A stretch of DNA of 16,789 bases from Gemmatimonadota bacterium. Its GTDB lineage: Bacteria; Gemmatimonadota; Gemmatimonadetes; Gemmatimonadales; GWC2-71-9. Shown here piece after piece: positions 14,217 to 16,789 of the stretch. The notes under the pieces are model-generated. The model was given only the letters and a program-made list of their open reading frames with translations, had not been told where the DNA came from and made no database searches. Numbering within the stretch: position 1 is the stretch's first letter; each line of letters begins with the position of its first letter. The position numbers and the translations under genes were made by a program. Where the stretch lies: contig QHUQ01000143.1 in NCBI GenBank assembly GCA_003221985.1, positions 1 to 16,789 on the forward strand. Direction: 5' to 3'.

Positions 14217-16127
14217 ATGGAACAGGTTCGAGTGCTCATGGTCGAGGACGACGAGAACGACGCCGCCCTGGTCCGGCGCGAGCTCGATCGGCTGAGTCCA
14301 CGGCCCGAGGTTCAGCACGTCAGCACCGAACCGGCGTTCGTCGCGGCGCTGCAGGGGTTGGCACCGCACGCCATACTGTGCGATCACAACATTCCGGGCT
14401 TCAGCGGCTGGCGCGCGCTGGAATTGGCGCGCGCGGCCCTGCCCGATGTCCCCTTCATTCTCGTTACCGGATCGCTCGATGAAGAAACCGCCGTCGCATA
14501 CCTCAAGGGCGGTGCAGCCGATTACATCCTCAAGGACCGCGTGGTCCGCCTCGGCCCGGCATTGCTGGAAGCACTCGAGCGCGCGCGGCAGCGGGAGGCG
14601 TTGCGCCGGCACGAGCGCCTGCTGCGCCAGATCATCGACGCGAATCCCAGCCTCATCTTTGTGAAGGATTGGGATGGCCGCTTCGTGCTCGTCAATCAGG
14701 CTACCGCGGAGATCTACGGAACGACCGTCGATTCACTGGTGGGGAAGACCGATGCCGATTTCAATCCCAACGCGGAGGAGGTCGCGCACTTTTTGCGCGA
14801 CGATCGAGAGGTGATATCCTCCGGCCGGCCCAAGCTCGTCTCCGAAGAGCAGGTCACCAATCCCGTCACCAAGCAGACCCGCTGGTTCCAAACGATCAAA
14901 GTGCCGTTGCGCCTCCCGGACCAGGAAAAGTCCACAATGCTCGGCGTGGCCACCGAAATTACGGAGCGCAAGCGTTTGGAAGAGCAGCTGCTGCAGTCGC
15001 AAAAAATGGAAGCGGTGGGGCAGCTGGCCGGCGGCGTGGCGCACGACTTCAACAACATCCTCACGGCCATCGTCGGCTACACGGACCTGTTGGCGGTGGA
15101 ATTCGGCGCCAACTCGCGCCAGCTCGAGGATCTCGAGGAGATCCGCAAGGCGGCGCGGCGCGCGGCTGCGCTGACCAGGCAGCTGCTCGCCTTCTCCCGC
15201 AAGCAGGTGCTCGAGCCACGCGTCATCGATCTCAACGGCGTGGTCATGAACCTCGAGAAGATGCTGCGATCGCTGATCTCCGCGAACATCGCGCTCGAGA
15301 CCGCCCTCGCACCTGATCTCGGCGCGGCGCGCGCCGACCCGAATCAGCTCGAGCAGGTGATCATGAACCTCGCCATCAATGCGCGGGATGCCATGCCGGA
15401 GGGAGGGACGCTGACGATCGAGACCGGGAACGCGACGCTGGACGAGAACTATGCGGCGCAGCACGTCGCGGTGGTCCCGGGCTCCTACGTGATGCTGGCG
15501 GTCACCGATACCGGTTCCGGGATGAGCGAGGAAACCAAGGCGCGCATTTTTGAGCCGTTCTTCACGACCAAACCGCCCGGCCACGGAACCGGACTGGGCC
15601 TGTCGACGGTGTACGGCATCGTGAAGCAGAGCGGCGGCAACATCTGGCTGTACAGCGAGCCGGGCAAAGGGACGACGTTCAAGGTCTACCTGCCAACCGT
15701 CGAGGCACTGCCGGCGGACATCGGCAAGGTCGCACCCGCCGAAGCCGTCCGTCACGGCGGCGGCACGGTGCTGGTGGTCGAGGATGACGAGCAGCTGCGC
15801 CGTCTGACGCATCGCGCACTGGCGGCGCACGGATACACCGTGCTGGAAGCCGACCGCGGGCGCGTCGCATTAGATATCGCACGCCGGCACAAGGGCATGA
15901 TCGACTTGCTGCTGACCGACATCGTCATGCCCGACACCGACGGCCGCAAGCTCGCGGACACGCTGCGCGCCGCGCGCCCGGGGCTGCGCGTCCTGTACAT
16001 GTCCGGGTATCCCGCTGGCGCGATCGCCAGTCACGGGATGCTGGAGTCAGGCGTCGCCTATCTCGCCAAACCCTTCACCACCGACGCGATCACCCGTAAG
16101 GTCCGCGAGGTCCTGGAGGCGCCATGA
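14217..16127 (+). CDS. Hybrid histidine kinase, REC-PAS-HisKA-HATPase-REC
   Basis: The product is 636 residues, cytosolic, with the same architecture as the kinase at 2391-4346 and clearly its paralogue. The N-terminal receiver has its acceptor at D56 (AILCDHNIPG) and shares the TGS-DEETA-YLKGGAADYILKDR stretch with that kinase. A PAS domain spans about 135-252 (FVKDWDGRFVLVNQATAEIYG, a PAS_4-like form). The HisKA H276 is in GVAHDFNN (codon 15042-15044). HATPase_c has NLAINARDAM, DTGSGM, EPFFTTK and GHGTGLGLS. The C-terminal receiver has D568 (LLTDIVMPD) and K618 (LAKPF). All catalytic residues are present. The start ATG lacks a good ribosome site (an AAGG lies about 18 nt upstream). It may be controlled through the dyad at 14144-14159. 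No clear terminator follows. Confidence 0.92.
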   Translation: MEQVRVLMVEDDENDAALVRRELDRLSPRPEVQHVSTEPAFVAALQGLAPHAILCDHNIPGFSGWRALELARAALPDVPFILVTGSLDEETAVAYLKGGAADYILKDRVVRLGPALLEALERARQREALRRHERLLRQIIDANPSLIFVKDWDGRFVLVNQATAEIYGTTVDSLVGKTDADFNPNAEEVAHFLRDDREVISSGRPKLVSEEQVTNPVTKQTRWFQTIKVPLRLPDQEKSTMLGVATEITERKRLEEQLLQSQKMEAVGQLAGGVAHDFNNILTAIVGYTDLLAVEFGANSRQLEDLEEIRKAARRAAALTRQLLAFSRKQVLEPRVIDLNGVVMNLEKMLRSLISANIALETALAPDLGAARADPNQLEQVIMNLAINARDAMPEGGTLTIETGNATLDENYAAQHVAVVPGSYVMLAVTDTGSGMSEETKARIFEPFFTTKPPGHGTGLGLSTVYGIVKQSGGNIWLYSEPGKGTTFKVYLPTVEALPADIGKVAPAEAVRHGGGTVLVVEDDEQLRRLTHRALAAHGYTVLEADRGRVALDIARRHKGMIDLLLTDIVMPDTDGRKLADTLRAARPGLRVLYMSGYPAGAIASHGMLESGVAYLAKPFTTDAITRKVREVLEAP

Positions 16128-16222
16128 AGTCCTCGAGGAGCCGAAACGAACCCCGAATAGCTACCGAAAAAACCGATAAAATCGGCATTATCTGGCGAGT
16201 GTGCGCTCACTTAAGACAGTAA
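16124..16222 (+). CDS. Possible 32-residue coupled small ORF
   Basis: This is a short frame whose ATG overlaps the kinase stop as ATGA and is preceded by GGAGG 4 nt upstream. Coupled downstream genes show the same arrangement. The product (MKSSRSRNEPRIATEKTDKI and on, ending in RVCAHLRQ) is basic, with one Cys, no signal or membrane segment, and no family I recognise. The GGAGG also encodes part of LEAP at the kinase C-terminus, so the signal could be chance. The region it covers looks more like regulatory DNA (it contains the CCGATAAAATCGG palindrome). I give it low odds. Confidence 0.2.
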   Translation: MKSSRSRNEPRIATEKTDKIGIIWRVCAHLRQ

Positions 16223-16343
16223 AGTATGGTGATTTAACGCTTTACATAGGCGCAAGGCCCGTATCACAAGTGTACTTTGTTGCCCCGCAATAACTTATGA
16301 TCGATTGTGGCGCCGCGCACTGACCCCCCAGCTAGATTGCCCC
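16128..16343. promoter_or_regulatory. AT-richer regulatory region upstream of holB
   Basis: The composition drops visibly compared with the flanking genes. Three dyads are present: CCGAT-AAA-ATCGG (16173-16185), the imperfect AGTGTGCGCTCACT (16198-16211, one mismatched pair) and GTAAAG-N15-CTTTAC (16219-16245). TATGAT at 16296-16301 is a good -10 match, but no convincing -35 lies 16-18 bp upstream. Read on the minus strand, the first dyad is followed by TTTTTT and could work as a weak terminator for leftward transcription. The region probably carries the promoter for holB. Confidence 0.45.
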
Positions 16344-16789
16344 ATGCCTTTACCGCCCCTTATCGGGCACGAAGGGGTTAAGACCAGACTGGCGGGCGCC
16401 CTCGCCTCCGGAAAGCTGCCGCAAGCCCTATTGCTTGCCGGACCACGCGGAGTCGGCAAACAGCGTCTCGCGCTGTGGCTCGGTCAATTGATTCAATGCG
16501 AAGCACCAGGACAGGAACCGTGCGGCCAATGCCGCCCCTGCCGTCTCGTGCTTTCGCTGCAGCACCCCGATGTGCACTGGTTTGTGCCGGTAGAGCTGAG
16601 CAAACGCGGTGGCAGTGGCGGGGCCGATGCCGACAAGCAGGTCGAGCTCGTCGCCGAAGCACTGGCGGAGGAAATGGCGGCGCGGCGCGCACAGCCGCTG
16701 TATGGGCCGCCGGCCGGGCTCGCCAGCCACCCGATCGCGACGGTGCGCCTGCTGCTCAAGCGGCTCGCGCTCACGCCGGCGATGGGCAC
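16344..16789 (+). CDS. holB: DNA polymerase III delta-prime subunit, N-terminal part (runs off the window)
   Basis: The frame is open from ATG 16344 to the window end, about 148 codons, so the gene is 3'-truncated by the window. It opens with IGHE and the AAA+ clamp-loader P-loop region LLLAGPRGVGKQRLALWL. The Walker A lysine is followed by Gln instead of Thr/Ser, as expected for delta-prime, which does not hydrolyse ATP. Four cysteines (QCEAPGQEPCGQCRPC) form the zinc-binding site found in bacterial DnaX and delta-prime proteins, and HPDVHWF follows. It loads the sliding clamp with DnaX and delta at the replication fork. No Shine-Dalgarno is visible before the ATG. This is a housekeeping gene and marks the right boundary of the signalling island. 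Confidence 0.85.
   Translation, partial: MPLPPLIGHEGVKTRLAGALASGKLPQALLLAGPRGVGKQRLALWLGQLIQCEAPGQEPCGQCRPCRLVLSLQHPDVHWFVPVELSKRGGSGGADADKQVELVAEALAEEMAARRAQPLYGPPAGLASHPIATVRLLLKRLALTPAMG

Overview
The window is high-GC bacterial DNA with strong third-position GC bias. Long open but non-coding frames lie antisense to nearly every gene. It is most likely from a soil or sediment bacterium, and Gemmatimonadota is my best guess. That guess rests on the look of the DNA polymerase III delta-prime fragment at the right end, the density of soluble PAS/GAF hybrid kinases and a DcmR-type MEDS regulator. It is an inference from family knowledge, not a search result.

Left region (1-2018): one di-haem peroxidase-like lipoprotein gene (DHOR/DUF1111 family) sits between two identical 32-bp direct repeats. 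Each repeat is the 3' end of a tRNA gene (T-arm plus acceptor 3' strand). Between the gene and the right repeat lies a decayed tRNA-Arg(CCG)-like sequence. The right repeat itself closes a compact tRNA-like fold. No integrase is visible.

Middle-left (2019-5032, minus strand): a probable operon of three genes reads leftwards. It holds an HTH plus MEDS-domain regulator, a REC-PAS-HisKA-HATPase-REC hybrid kinase and a single-domain response regulator. The MEDS gene is interrupted by a 35-nt C homopolymer that replaces the middle of the domain. A LysR-family regulator (5059-5985, plus) diverges from it.

Centre (5986-11602): a GAF-PAS3-HisKA-HATPase-REC hybrid kinase (minus) is divergent from a second GAF/PAS hybrid kinase (plus). 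The second one is broken by a deletion and frameshift near 10470-10486 into a sensor half and a catalytic half.

Right (11603-16127, plus): a HisKA_3 (NarL/UhpB-type) kinase overlaps its NarL/LuxR response regulator by ATGA. A second REC-PAS-HisKA-HATPase-REC kinase follows, preceded by a GTAGG-N6-CCTAC dyad. After an AT-richer regulatory stretch the window ends inside holB, a housekeeping gene.

Taken together, about 14 kb is a signalling island: five histidine kinases without visible membrane segments, two stand-alone response regulators and two one-component regulators. There is no HPt protein and no obvious metabolic output gene apart from the cytochrome at the left. The kinases probably read intracellular or diffusible cues such as redox state, gases or small organics. 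Two loci (4587-4637 and about 10480) carry damage that could be biological or an assembly fault.
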